Of a stretch of 64,000 nt of DNA, positions 57,206-64,000 are shown piece after piece. Source of the DNA: Flavisolibacter ginsenosidimutans (GTDB taxonomy: Bacteria > Bacteroidota > Bacteroidia > Chitinophagales > Chitinophagaceae). The position numbers and the translations under genes were made by a program. The notes under the pieces are model-generated. The model saw nothing but the letters and a program-made list of their open reading frames with translations, had not been told where the DNA came from and searched no databases. Where the stretch lies: positions 744,001-808,000 of the forward strand of contig NZ_CP042433.1 of the NCBI RefSeq assembly GCF_007970805.1, read 5' to 3'. How positions within the stretch are numbered: the stretch's first letter is position 1; each line of letters begins with the position of its first letter.

Positions 57206-58048
57206 TTAATTCAACGGAAGATTGTCAATTAAACGAATTCCGTCAAGACTTGCCGCTACCAGCGCCACCAGGGATTCATTTTTATCCGAGGGAGGAAGAA
57301 GCGTGTGCGCATCGGCAATTTCAAAATAATCAACGGCAAATCCTTTCTTTGCTAAATCGCTTCTGCTTGCTTGTTTTATTTTTTCAAGCGAATCGTTGGC
57401 GAGATGAGTTTTTGCATAGAGAAGAGATTCATATAAAGCTGGCGCGGTTTGCCGTTGATTTGCATTCAGCCGCAAGTTGCGGCTGCTCATGGCAAGACCA
57501 TCACTTTCGCGTAGCGTGGGCAAGATTTTTAGTTGAATATTGTTTTGCTTTCCCAACACGGCAATCAACCTTTCAATGACCATGCACTGCTGGTAATCTT
57601 TTTGGCCCAGGTACAAAGCAGCGGGTTGAACAATTTCCAAAAGCCGGTGAACGACCTGGCAAACGCCCTGAAAATGCCCCGGGCGATAATGGCCCTCCAA
57701 CACGGTTTCCAACTCACCCAGGTCGTAATGTTTTGCAGCATAACCTTCTGGGTAAATTTCTTCTGTTGCCGGTAAAAACAAAACATCGCAATCAACGGTT
57801 AACAGCTTTTTGATGTCTTCTTCTACTGTAACCGGGTAGCGTTTAAAATCATCGGGGTTATTAAACTGAGTGGGGTTTACAAAGATGCTGCAAACGGTAA
57901 TTGCCTCTTCTTTTTTTGCCGTTCCAATTAAAGAGAGATGTCCTGGATGAAGGGCACCCATTGTCGGAACAAAACCAATAGAACGTTCTTTGGCCCTTTG
58001 TTGAAGAAGGTAACGGGTAAGTTCGTCAGCCTTTTTAAAAACAATCAT
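57206..58048 (-). CDS. panC: Pantothenate synthetase
   Basis: A 280-residue ligase joining pantoate and beta-alanine with ATP. Motifs: [16 protein letters not shown] (HxGH), [45 protein letters not shown], and [12 protein letters not shown] 58048 follows the family start MIVFKKAD; an upstream extension to 58084 is unnecessary. Together with panD it forms the two-gene pantothenate pair. It is divergent from the starch synthase gene. Confidence 0.97.
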   Translation of the reverse strand: MIVFKKADELTRYLLQQRAKERSIGFVPTMGALHPGHLSLIGTAKKEEAITVCSIFVNPTQFNNPDDFKRYPVTVEEDIKKLLTVDCDVLFLPATEEIYPEGYAAKHYDLGELETVLEGHYRPGHFQGVCQVVHRLLEIVQPAALYLGQKDYQQCMVIERLIAVLGKQNNIQLKILPTLRESDGLAMSSRNLRLNANQRQTAPALYESLLYAKTHLANDSLEKIKQASRSDLAKKGFAVDYFEIADAHTLLPPSDKNESLVALVAASLDGIRLIDNLPLN

Positions 58049-58096
58049 GTAGGTGGTTTGTCTTACTTGCAACAAGGATTGCACAGATTAAATCCT

Positions 58097-58104
58097 TACT
58101 TTTG
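58097..58104 (+). promoter_or_regulatory. -7 element TACTTTTG upstream of the starch synthase gene
   Basis: Exact TAnnTTTG match 33 nt before the ATG at 58138, in the divergent panC/starch-synthase interval. No convincing TTTG appears 17-23 nt upstream. Confidence 0.5.
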
Positions 58105-58137
58105 CAAACTTTCAGTTTTTCTCTAAAACACGTTATA

Positions 58138-58953
58138 ATGTCAGCAAAGAAAAGAATTTTATTTATTGCCAACGAAATGTCGCCCTACCTGGAGTTGACG
58201 GAATTTTCTGAAGTAGTAAATAAGCTGGCCATCAAATCTAACGACAGCGGATTGGAGGTGCGTTGCATAATGCCACGCTTTGGCGCCATCAACGAACGCC
58301 GCCATCGTTTGCACGAAGTTGTGCGGCTTTCAGGCATCAACATTTCGGTTGACAACGAAGATTTTCCGTTGCAAATTAAAGTCGCTTCATTGCCCAATGC
58401 CCGTCTTCAGGTTTACTTCCTTGACAACGAAGATCTTTTCAAACGCAAATATGTTTTTACAGATGAAAACGAACAATGGTACGAAGACAACGGCCTGCGC
58501 ACGGTGTTCTTTTGCAAAGGCGCATTGGAAACGGTGAAGAAGTTTGGCTGGCCACCCGACATCATTCATTGCAGCGGCTGGATGACGGGATTAATTCCGT
58601 TGTACTTAAAAACGGTTTATAAAAAAGAACCTGTCTTCTCACACAGCAAAGTTGTTTTCACCATTGGTCAAACAACCTTCAAAGAAAAGCTCGGCACCGA
58701 TTTTTTAAAGAAAGCGCAAATCAGTCCGCTCATTAAAGACAAAGACCTTGAACCGTACAAAGAGGCCAACAATATTGCCATGATGCGCGGTGGTGCAACC
58801 TATGCCGATGCCATCACTTTCGGTATTGAAAAGCCCGATAAAAAATTGGCTGATGAGTTTTTAAAAGTGAAAGGAAAGAAGACCTTGCCGTACAATGCAG
58901 AATCTGATTTAACAGACTATTTACAACTGTATAACGACCTTGCGAGCAAGTAA
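58138..58953 (+). CDS. Glycogen/starch synthase, GT5 N-terminal domain only
   Basis: A 271-residue protein matching the GT5 N-terminal domain: RILFIANEMSPYLELTEFSE (compare the usual EVAPYAKTGGL), IMPRFGAINERRHRLHEVVR, and PPDIIHCSGWMTGLIPLYL. The usual C-terminal GT1 half of about 200 residues is missing and the frame ends at a clear stop, so it is not truncated by the window. Stand-alone forms of this kind are common in Bacteroidota; the catalytic lysine loop KTGGL is absent, so catalysis is doubtful. It would act in the cytoplasm, perhaps in a glucan-related role with MalQ. Confidence 0.82.
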   Translation: MSAKKRILFIANEMSPYLELTEFSEVVNKLAIKSNDSGLEVRCIMPRFGAINERRHRLHEVVRLSGINISVDNEDFPLQIKVASLPNARLQVYFLDNEDLFKRKYVFTDENEQWYEDNGLRTVFFCKGALETVKKFGWPPDIIHCSGWMTGLIPLYLKTVYKKEPVFSHSKVVFTIGQTTFKEKLGTDFLKKAQISPLIKDKDLEPYKEANNIAMMRGGATYADAITFGIEKPDKKLADEFLKVKGKKTLPYNAESDLTDYLQLYNDLASK

Positions 58954-58980
58954 TTTTTCTCTCATCCATAATTATTTGCT

Positions 58981-60435
58981 GTGAATTTTAAAGGCCTGTC
59001 TGTCCTGCTTTTTACTGCTTTTTTGGTTCTCTTTTTCTCCTGTACAAAAATCAATGAATCTACAGAACTGGGCAGTGATTTAATTCCGGCGGTTGACAAC
59101 GTTCACACCTTTGATACGACGTTGGATTTGCAGGCGGCCTATCATTTTTTTAACGATACGACCAAGACGTTGATCAGTGATTACATGGCCTTGGGTCAAA
59201 CAACCGATCCGGTTTTTGGTACCTCTAAAGCCGACATGTATTTTACATTAAGCAGCTCGGCGTATGGCACATATCCCTTTAAAACAGCTTACCCAAACAA
59301 TACCGATTCACTAAAGATTGATTCCGTTGTTTTATCACTCGCTTATAAAGGTTCTTACGGCGATACGACGAGTTTAATCAACGTATCGGTGTCGGAAATT
59401 ACCTCGCCGAGAGCAAACTTTAATGATACGACTCTTTACCGTTTTGATAACGGTTCTATTGCAACAGGATCGGTATTGGGCTCAAAAACGTTTGCGTTAA
59501 AAGATTTGAAAGATTCAATTTTGGTGGGGCGGAAACCATCCGATACGGCGGTGAAGGCGGCGAACGTTTTGCGCATTCGTTTGAACAATTCAATCGCACA
59601 AAAATTAATATCGTTCGATACAAGTTCTACTAGTGGTAAAGGAGGATATTACAGCGACTCAACCTTCCGCTTGCTGTTTAGAGGATTGGCTGTGAAAGCT
59701 ACGTCGGCTTCGGGCAACGGCGCTTTTGGCTATTTTAATTTATACGACAATGCCAATACACAATTAATTGTTTATTTCCGGTCTACGGTTAATAATGTTA
59801 CCGATACAACGTCGGCAACTTTTGTTCACTCGGCGTATTCCCAAATCAATTCCATTCAACGTACGCCGGGCGGCCCTTACCTTGCCAACCTTAATGTATC
59901 GAATCCTCAACAGCTTTATGTGCAATCATTCCCCGCGGGTTCGTACGTTGGAATCAAAATACCGGGGCTTGATGCGTTCCCGAACAAGGTGATTCACCGC
60001 GCAGAAATCATTGCCTGCAAAGTGCCAGACGCTACCGGCGTGGATAATATTTTCACACCGCCCAGCCGCTTGTTGCTCGACCGCCGTGTACCAAGTAGCG
60101 CATCGGATTCGGCGTACAGTTTTGAAAATGATTTACAAGTAGGAAGCGACGGTTCGCTGAATTTTGTGGCCTTTGGCGGCACATTGGGAGCGGACAACGC
60201 TTACCGCTTCAACATCACCCGTTATGTGCAGGGTATTGTAACCCGTAAAGAACGCAACGACAGTCTGCGCCTTTACGCTCCGCTGCGCAGTAATCTTTTT
60301 GCCAAGAATCTGAACCAATATATTTCAGTGCCAAATCTTCAATACATCGCAGATGGACGAGTAGTGCTTTACGGACCCGCTGTCGCTAATCCGGCAATGC
60401 GGCTTCGGTTGCGCATAATATATTCCAATCTGTAA
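58981..60435 (+). CDS. DUF4270 family lipoprotein
   Basis: A 484-residue exported lipoprotein. Signal peptide and lipobox LVLFFSC (Cys21) precede a domain rich in beta strands: STELGSDLIPAVDNVHTFDT, ALGQTTDPVFGTSKADMYF, and a terminal GRVVLYGPAVANPAMRLRLR strand pair. DUF4270 is restricted mostly to Bacteroidota and often follows the starch synthase gene, as here (27 nt gap). Its role is unknown; outer-membrane location is inferred. The start is GTG at 58981, with no ATG better placed. Confidence 0.85.
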   Translation: MNFKGLSVLLFTAFLVLFFSCTKINESTELGSDLIPAVDNVHTFDTTLDLQAAYHFFNDTTKTLISDYMALGQTTDPVFGTSKADMYFTLSSSAYGTYPFKTAYPNNTDSLKIDSVVLSLAYKGSYGDTTSLINVSVSEITSPRANFNDTTLYRFDNGSIATGSVLGSKTFALKDLKDSILVGRKPSDTAVKAANVLRIRLNNSIAQKLISFDTSSTSGKGGYYSDSTFRLLFRGLAVKATSASGNGAFGYFNLYDNANTQLIVYFRSTVNNVTDTTSATFVHSAYSQINSIQRTPGGPYLANLNVSNPQQLYVQSFPAGSYVGIKIPGLDAFPNKVIHRAEIIACKVPDATGVDNIFTPPSRLLLDRRVPSSASDSAYSFENDLQVGSDGSLNFVAFGGTLGADNAYRFNITRYVQGIVTRKERNDSLRLYAPLRSNLFAKNLNQYISVPNLQYIADGRVVLYGPAVANPAMRLRLRIIYSNL

Positions 60436-60441
60436 TTTTTC

Positions 60442-60463
60442 CGGGTGCTTATATTTGCACCCG
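60442..60463. other. Hairpin enclosing the metK -7 element
   Basis: Stem cgggtgc / gcacccg (60443-60449 with 60457-60463) encloses ttatattt. It begins 7 nt after the DUF4270 stop and is followed by gattttcattt, so it may serve as a weak terminator while its loop holds most of the TATATTTG element. Confidence 0.45.
60450..60457 (+). promoter_or_regulatory. -7 element TATATTTG upstream of metK
   Basis: Exact TAnnTTTG match 84 nt before the metK ATG. The 84-nt leader has no recognised SAM riboswitch structure. Confidence 0.5.
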
Positions 60464-60541
60464 ATTTTCATTTACGCAGGAAGAAATTTTCTCTTCAGCG
60501 GAGAATGGAAATCAACAAACATTCATTCAAAAAATTTTTAA

Positions 60542-61795
60542 ATGCCTTATTTGTTTACTTCTGAAAGCGTGTCGGAAGGCCATCCTGATAAAGTTGCCGA
60601 CCAAATTTCCGATGCCCTTATTGATCACTTTCTTGCCTTTGATCCCGCTTCGAAAGTTGCCTGCGAAACGTTGGTGACTACCGGGCAGGTAGTGTTGGCC
60701 GGCGAAGTAAAATCGAAAGCTTATTTGGATGTGCAGGACATTGCCCGCGATGTCATCAAGCGCATTGGTTACACCAAGAGCGAATACATGTTTGAGGCCA
60801 ATTCCTGCGGCGTGTTGTCGGCCATTCACGAGCAATCGGCTGACATCAACCAGGGCGTTGATCGCAAGAAAAAAGAAGAGCAAGGTGCCGGCGACCAGGG
60901 AATGATGTTTGGTTATGCAACGGCCGAAACGGAAGACTACATGCCGTTGGCTCTTGATTTAGCACACAAGCTTTTGCAGGAACTTGCCGCATTAAGAAGA
61001 GAGAACAAGCAAATCAAGTATTTGCGCCCTGATGCAAAAAGCCAAGTGACGCTTGAGTACGACGATAACAACAAACCCGTTCGTATTGACGCGATTGTTG
61101 TTTCTACCCAGCACGATGATTTTGACACCGAAGCCAAAATGCAGGAGCGCATTCAAAAAGATATTGTGAGTATTTTGATTCCGCGTGTTAAATCCAAATA
61201 CAAAAAATACGCGAAGCTTTTTAACGATGGCATCAAGTATCACATTAATCCAACCGGCAAGTTTGTAATTGGTGGTCCGCACGGCGATACGGGTTTGACC
61301 GGCCGTAAAATCATCGTTGATACATACGGTGGCAAAGGCGCACACGGCGGCGGCGCGTTCAGCGGAAAAGACCCTTCTAAAGTTGACCGTTCAGCAGCTT
61401 ATGCCACACGCCACATTGCAAAGAACCTTGTGGCTGCCGGTGTTTGCGACGAAGTATTGGTTCAGGTTTCTTATGCCATTGGTGTAGCCCAGCCGATGGG
61501 TGTTTATGTAAACACGCACGGGACAGCAAAAGTGGACATGAGCGATGGTGAAATTGCAAAAATGGTGGAAGGCATTTTTGACATGCGCCCTTACTTTATT
61601 GAGCAACGTCTGAAGCTGCGCAATCCTATTTATAGTGAAACAGCGGCTTACGGTCACATGGGCCGCAAACCAGAGGTTGTAACAAAAGAGTTTAGGTCAC
61701 CCGACGGCAAAACCGTTAAAAAGAAAGTGGAGTTGTTTACCTGGGAAAAACTCGATTACGTACCGAAAGTGAAAAAAACTTTTGGTTTGAAATAA
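60542..61795 (+). CDS. metK: S-adenosylmethionine synthase
   Basis: A 417-residue enzyme that makes SAM from methionine and ATP. Motifs: [32 protein letters not shown], the P-loop [19 protein letters not shown], and [20 protein letters not shown]. The C-terminal [20 protein letters not shown] is the Bacteroidota-type ending. The start ATG at 60542 gives the conserved [11 protein letters not shown] strong terminator follows. Methyl donor for the methyltransferases in the window. Confidence 0.97.
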   Translation: MPYLFTSESVSEGHPDKVADQISDALIDHFLAFDPASKVACETLVTTGQVVLAGEVKSKAYLDVQDIARDVIKRIGYTKSEYMFEANSCGVLSAIHEQSADINQGVDRKKKEEQGAGDQGMMFGYATAETEDYMPLALDLAHKLLQELAALRRENKQIKYLRPDAKSQVTLEYDDNNKPVRIDAIVVSTQHDDFDTEAKMQERIQKDIVSILIPRVKSKYKKYAKLFNDGIKYHINPTGKFVIGGPHGDTGLTGRKIIVDTYGGKGAHGGGAFSGKDPSKVDRSAAYATRHIAKNLVAAGVCDEVLVQVSYAIGVAQPMGVYVNTHGTAKVDMSDGEIAKMVEGIFDMRPYFIEQRLKLRNPIYSETAAYGHMGRKPEVVTKEFRSPDGKTVKKKVELFTWEKLDYVPKVKKTFGLK

Positions 61796-61800
61796 CACTA

Positions 61801-61831
61801 AAAAGTGGCTGAGCATTCAGCCACTTTTTTT
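61801..61831 (+). terminator. Rho-independent terminator after metK
   Basis: A 12-bp perfect stem (aaaagtggctga / tcagccactttt), GCAT loop and T-tract. The ParS/RES pair begins 53 nt later. Confidence 0.88.
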
Positions 61832-61883
61832 GGCCAAAATGAAAGAGTCAAAAAATTTACTTAGCTTAGTATAAAATTAAACT

Positions 61884-62348
61884 ATGAAAGTAAAAGAGCC
61901 AGCCGCGGCCTATCAAATCCGCAATCCGTTGAGCAAGGTTGGCAATAGCAAAGCCAAGGTTATTCCATTACATCAATGGAACTCTTTCGATAAAATCAGT
62001 GCAATACGTGATGGCGTGTCGAAGGAGGAGCTGGAGAATTTAAAAAACGGAGCAGAACTGGATTACGACACGCTTTCCCTGGCGCTGAATGTAGCAAAAG
62101 CTACGCTGCACAACAAAAAGGGCAAGGCAAGGTTTGATAAATACATCAGCGAACGCGTTTTTTTGATTGCCGAATTGTATTCGTATGGCTATGATGTTTT
62201 TGGTAATCGCGAAAAATTCAACGGCTGGATGAAAAGAGAAAACAGGGCCTTGGGCTGGGTAACGCCGTTAAGCCTGATTGATACGCTTTACGGAATAGAA
62301 GAAGTAAGGCATTTGATCGGCCGAATTGAATACGGAGTGTACAGCTAA
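61884..62348 (+). CDS. Xre/ParS-type antitoxin (DUF2384)
   Basis: A 154-residue antitoxin of the MbcA/ParS/Xre family. The N-terminal helix-turn-helix-like region (FDKISAIRDGVSKEELENLK, YDTLSLALNVAKATLHNKKG) precedes the DUF2384 domain: RVFLIAELYSYGYDVFGNRE, FNGWMKRENRALGWVTPLSL and IDTLYGIEEVRHLIGRIEYG. It would bind and block the RES toxin and repress its own operon. Its stop overlaps the toxin start (TAATG), typical for such pairs. Confidence 0.9.
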   Translation: MKVKEPAAAYQIRNPLSKVGNSKAKVIPLHQWNSFDKISAIRDGVSKEELENLKNGAELDYDTLSLALNVAKATLHNKKGKARFDKYISERVFLIAELYSYGYDVFGNREKFNGWMKRENRALGWVTPLSLIDTLYGIEEVRHLIGRIEYGVYS

Positions 62349-62797
62349 TGATGGTTTATCATTTGGGCAGATCGAAGTATGCCACGCAATTGACCGGCGA
62401 AGGCGCAAAGCTGCACGGCGGCCGTTGGAACGTGATTGGGCAACCCTGCATTTACACATCCGCGGCCCGCTCTCTCTGTGTGTTGGAGTATGCGGCAAAC
62501 GTTTACCTCGATGAAATAGCGCAGGATTTATCGTTCACCGCTTATGAAATTCCGGAGGATGGATGGGCGTCTTTTCAATTAAAGGAATTGCCGGCCGGAT
62601 GGATGGAAATCTCTTCATCAATGTTCGTCAAAGAATGGGGGACGAAACAACTGCAAAAGTATCTCGCATTAAAGCTTCCTTCGGTCATCCTTCCGTCCGA
62701 ATTTAATTTTCTTCTTAACCCTCTTCATCCCGATTTTAAAAAGGTGCACATTAAAGAGGTGGAGACCTTTACTTTTGACAGTCGCATAAAAAAATAA
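62348..62797 (+). CDS. RES-domain toxin
   Basis: A 149-residue RES-domain toxin that is expected to degrade or ADP-ribosylate using NAD+. Signature residues are visible: GGRWN with R26, YTS with Y36, E47 in SLCVLEYAANV, S112 in PSVILPSE, and LLNPLHPDF at 122-130. Known RES toxins lower cellular NAD+ and stop growth. A second ATG at 62351 is possible. It ends 6 nt before the rlmB TTG start, which could place rlmB in the same transcript. Confidence 0.9.
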   Translation: MMVYHLGRSKYATQLTGEGAKLHGGRWNVIGQPCIYTSAARSLCVLEYAANVYLDEIAQDLSFTAYEIPEDGWASFQLKELPAGWMEISSSMFVKEWGTKQLQKYLALKLPSVILPSEFNFLLNPLHPDFKKVHIKEVETFTFDSRIKK

Positions 62798-62803
62798 TTT
62801 TCC

Positions 62804-63589
62804 TTGAAACATTTCCGACCACAAAGCCGCCCCAAGAAATCTTTGCTCGTTGTGGGCCGCAAGGCTGTAACAGAAGCTTTGAAAGAAGGCAAGCCGCTGG
62901 AACGCATCTATCTTCAAAACAACCTTGGCGGGAAAGAATTGAGTGAGCTTGTAAAGCTGGCCGAACAAAACAACGTTCCTGTGAATAAAGTGCCCGAAGC
63001 CAAGTTAAATGCATTTAACGTTACCAGTCACGAAGGGTGCGTGGCTTTGCTTTCAAAAATTCAGTACCAGGATTTGCAGGAAATAATTTCATTTGTGGTG
63101 GAGAGGGGAGAAGTGCCGTTGTTTCTGTTGCTTGACGGCATCACCGACATCCGCAATATCGGCGGCATTGCCCGAACGGCTTTTTGCACCGGCGTAAACG
63201 CTATTATCATTCCAGACAAAGGGGTGGGCATGCTAAACGAAGATGCTATTTTAACATCAGCAGGCGCTTTGGAAAAGTTGCCGGTATGCAGAGTAAACAG
63301 TTTGCTGAAAGCAATAGATGAATTGCATCTGAACGGTATTAAAGTTTTGGCCAGCGAAATGACTGCCGCGGAAAATGTATTTGACATTGATTTTAAAGAA
63401 CCGCTTGCCATCATTATGGGTAGTGAAGAAAAAGGAATTTATCCCGCATTGTTGAAAGCAAGCGATGAAAAATTTAAAATACCGATGGTAAATGATTTCG
63501 AGTCGTTGAACGTCTCGGTCGCCACGGGAATGATTTTGTACGAAGCGATGAAGCAGCGTCAATTCACGAGAGCAAAGAGTGAACAATGA
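62804..63589 (+). CDS. rlmB: TrmH/RlmB-family 23S rRNA 2'-O-methyltransferase
   Basis: A 261-residue SPOUT methyltransferase. N-terminal substrate-binding domain (LLVVGRKAVTEALKEGKPLE), then DIRNIGGIARTAFCTGVNAI, IIMGSEEKGIYPALLKA and the knot motif NDFESLNVSVATGMILYEAM. RlmB methylates the 2'-O of a guanosine in 23S rRNA helix; related enzymes act on tRNA. The start is probably TTG at 62804, since the family N-terminus immediately follows and no ATG suits. The stop overlaps the next gene's start (ATGA). Confidence 0.9.
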   Translation: MKHFRPQSRPKKSLLVVGRKAVTEALKEGKPLERIYLQNNLGGKELSELVKLAEQNNVPVNKVPEAKLNAFNVTSHEGCVALLSKIQYQDLQEIISFVVERGEVPLFLLLDGITDIRNIGGIARTAFCTGVNAIIIPDKGVGMLNEDAILTSAGALEKLPVCRVNSLLKAIDELHLNGIKVLASEMTAAENVFDIDFKEPLAIIMGSEEKGIYPALLKASDEKFKIPMVNDFESLNVSVATGMILYEAMKQRQFTRAKSEQ

Positions 63590-64000
63590 TTCCAACAACC
63601 AATCAGCCAATTAACCAATCAACTTATCAACTCGTGGAATGTCCCCGCGACGCAATGCAGGGCTGGGGTCATTTTATTCCAACCGAAAAAAAGATTGCTT
63701 ACGTCAACAGTTTGCTGCAAGTGGGTTTCGATATAATTGACTTCGGCTCCTTTGTTTCGCCCAAAGCCATTCCGCAATTGGCCGACACAAAAGAAGTGGT
63801 GAGGGGCTTAACCCTTCAAAATTCAAGCTCAAAATTGCTTGCTATTGTTGCCAATACAAGGGGAGCGGAAGAAGCGGTTGTGTACGATGAAATCTCTTAT
63901 CTCGGTTTCCCGTTCTCCATTTCCGAAACCTTTCAACAACGAAATACCAACAGTTCAATAGACGAAAGCTTGCACAGGGTAGAGGAGATTCAAAATCTTT
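63586..64000 (+). CDS. mvaB: Hydroxymethylglutaryl-CoA lyase (N-terminal part, window edge)
   Basis: An open frame of at least 138 codons continues past the window. It has the HMGL-like opening VECPRDAMQGWGHFIPTEKK with the catalytic Arg-Asp, and FGSFVSPKAIPQLADTKEVV. The enzyme cleaves HMG-CoA to acetoacetate and acetyl-CoA in leucine degradation. The first about 14 residues (TTNQPINQSTYQL) are encoded by an 8-nt repeat and are not family sequence; translation could instead begin later, at an internal codon. The start ATG overlaps the rlmB stop. Confidence 0.85.
   Translation, partial: MIPTTNQPINQSTYQLVECPRDAMQGWGHFIPTEKKIAYVNSLLQVGFDIIDFGSFVSPKAIPQLADTKEVVRGLTLQNSSSKLLAIVANTRGAEEAVVYDEISYLGFPFSISETFQQRNTNSSIDESLHRVEEIQNL
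63591..63632. repeat. 8-nt degenerate array at the mvaB 5' end
   Basis: Octads ccaatcag, ccaattaa, ccaatcaa, cttatcaa (63599-63630) are close to the panD-side octads at 56.7 kb in one orientation and are translated as the mvaB N-terminus. Confidence 0.7.

Noticed and set aside
60458..60541. A SAM riboswitch in the metK leader
   Set aside because: The leader is only 84 nt and shows no SAM-I/II/IV conserved core or paired elements beyond the short hairpin.

Overview
The window looks like chromosome of a Bacteroidota bacterium, most likely a Chitinophagaceae relative (inference). The evidence is a set of families typical of that phylum (DUF4270 and DUF4294 proteins, SDR-type threonine dehydrogenase, GT5-only starch synthase, DUF2851), upstream elements of the TAnnTTTG / TTTG type instead of E. 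coli-type promoters, and few visible Shine-Dalgarno sequences. All 64 protein genes I support are housekeeping or ordinary accessory genes. I found no rRNA, tRNA, CRISPR array, prophage or transposase.

Layout. 1-8440 (+): 3' part of a 4-alpha-glucanotransferase, shikimate kinase, a DUF423 membrane protein, FtsK, a LolA-like protein and Tex. 8550-13430: GT61 glycosyltransferase and KdsA (-), then threonine dehydrogenase, a TPR protein and a DUF486 protein (+). 13490-19030 (-): YcxB-like protein, ALDH7 dehydrogenase, TonB-dependent receptor, PanB, DUF421 protein. 19120-21680 (+): small hydrophilic protein, Nudix, endonuclease III, polysaccharide deacetylase lipoprotein, 50-residue membrane protein. 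21810-28020: YggS (-), acyl-CoA dehydrogenase, CcmE-CcmF and a DUF4294 protein (+). 28105-36340 (-): PGM1-like ATP-grasp ligase, Ogt, CsaA, SirB1-like protein, TopA, SGNH and alpha/beta hydrolases. 36447-45400 (+): DUF2520 protein, ferredoxin, KdsC, UbiA prenyltransferase, Maf, DUF2851, PDH E1 alpha, TPR protein, RibH, LutA-like protein, beta-barrel protein. 45407-58048 (-): GH20 hexosaminidase, methyltransferase, two pirins, FMN reductase, Ppx/Ppk1, RfaE2, flippase-like protein, PanD, PanC. 58138-64000 (+): starch synthase, DUF4270 lipoprotein, MetK, a ParS/RES toxin-antitoxin pair, RlmB and the start of HMG-CoA lyase.

Functional threads. LPS inner-core supply is spread over KdsA, KdsC and RfaE2. 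Pantothenate synthesis is split between panB and adjacent panD/panC. Polyphosphate turnover is carried by overlapping ppk1/ppx. Cytochrome c maturation is represented by CcmE/CcmF with a CxxxY-type CcmE. Glycogen metabolism appears at both ends (MalQ and starch synthase).

The most unusual structure is not a gene. At about 17 places there are short degenerate tandem arrays with a period of exactly 7 or 8 nt. Many form inverted pairs around a spacer, and in several places they run into genes: YggS, the hexosaminidase, the Tex tail, the PanD stop and the HMG-CoA lyase N-terminus. A second class comprises dispersed mosaic repeats, one of which is inserted in frame in topA.
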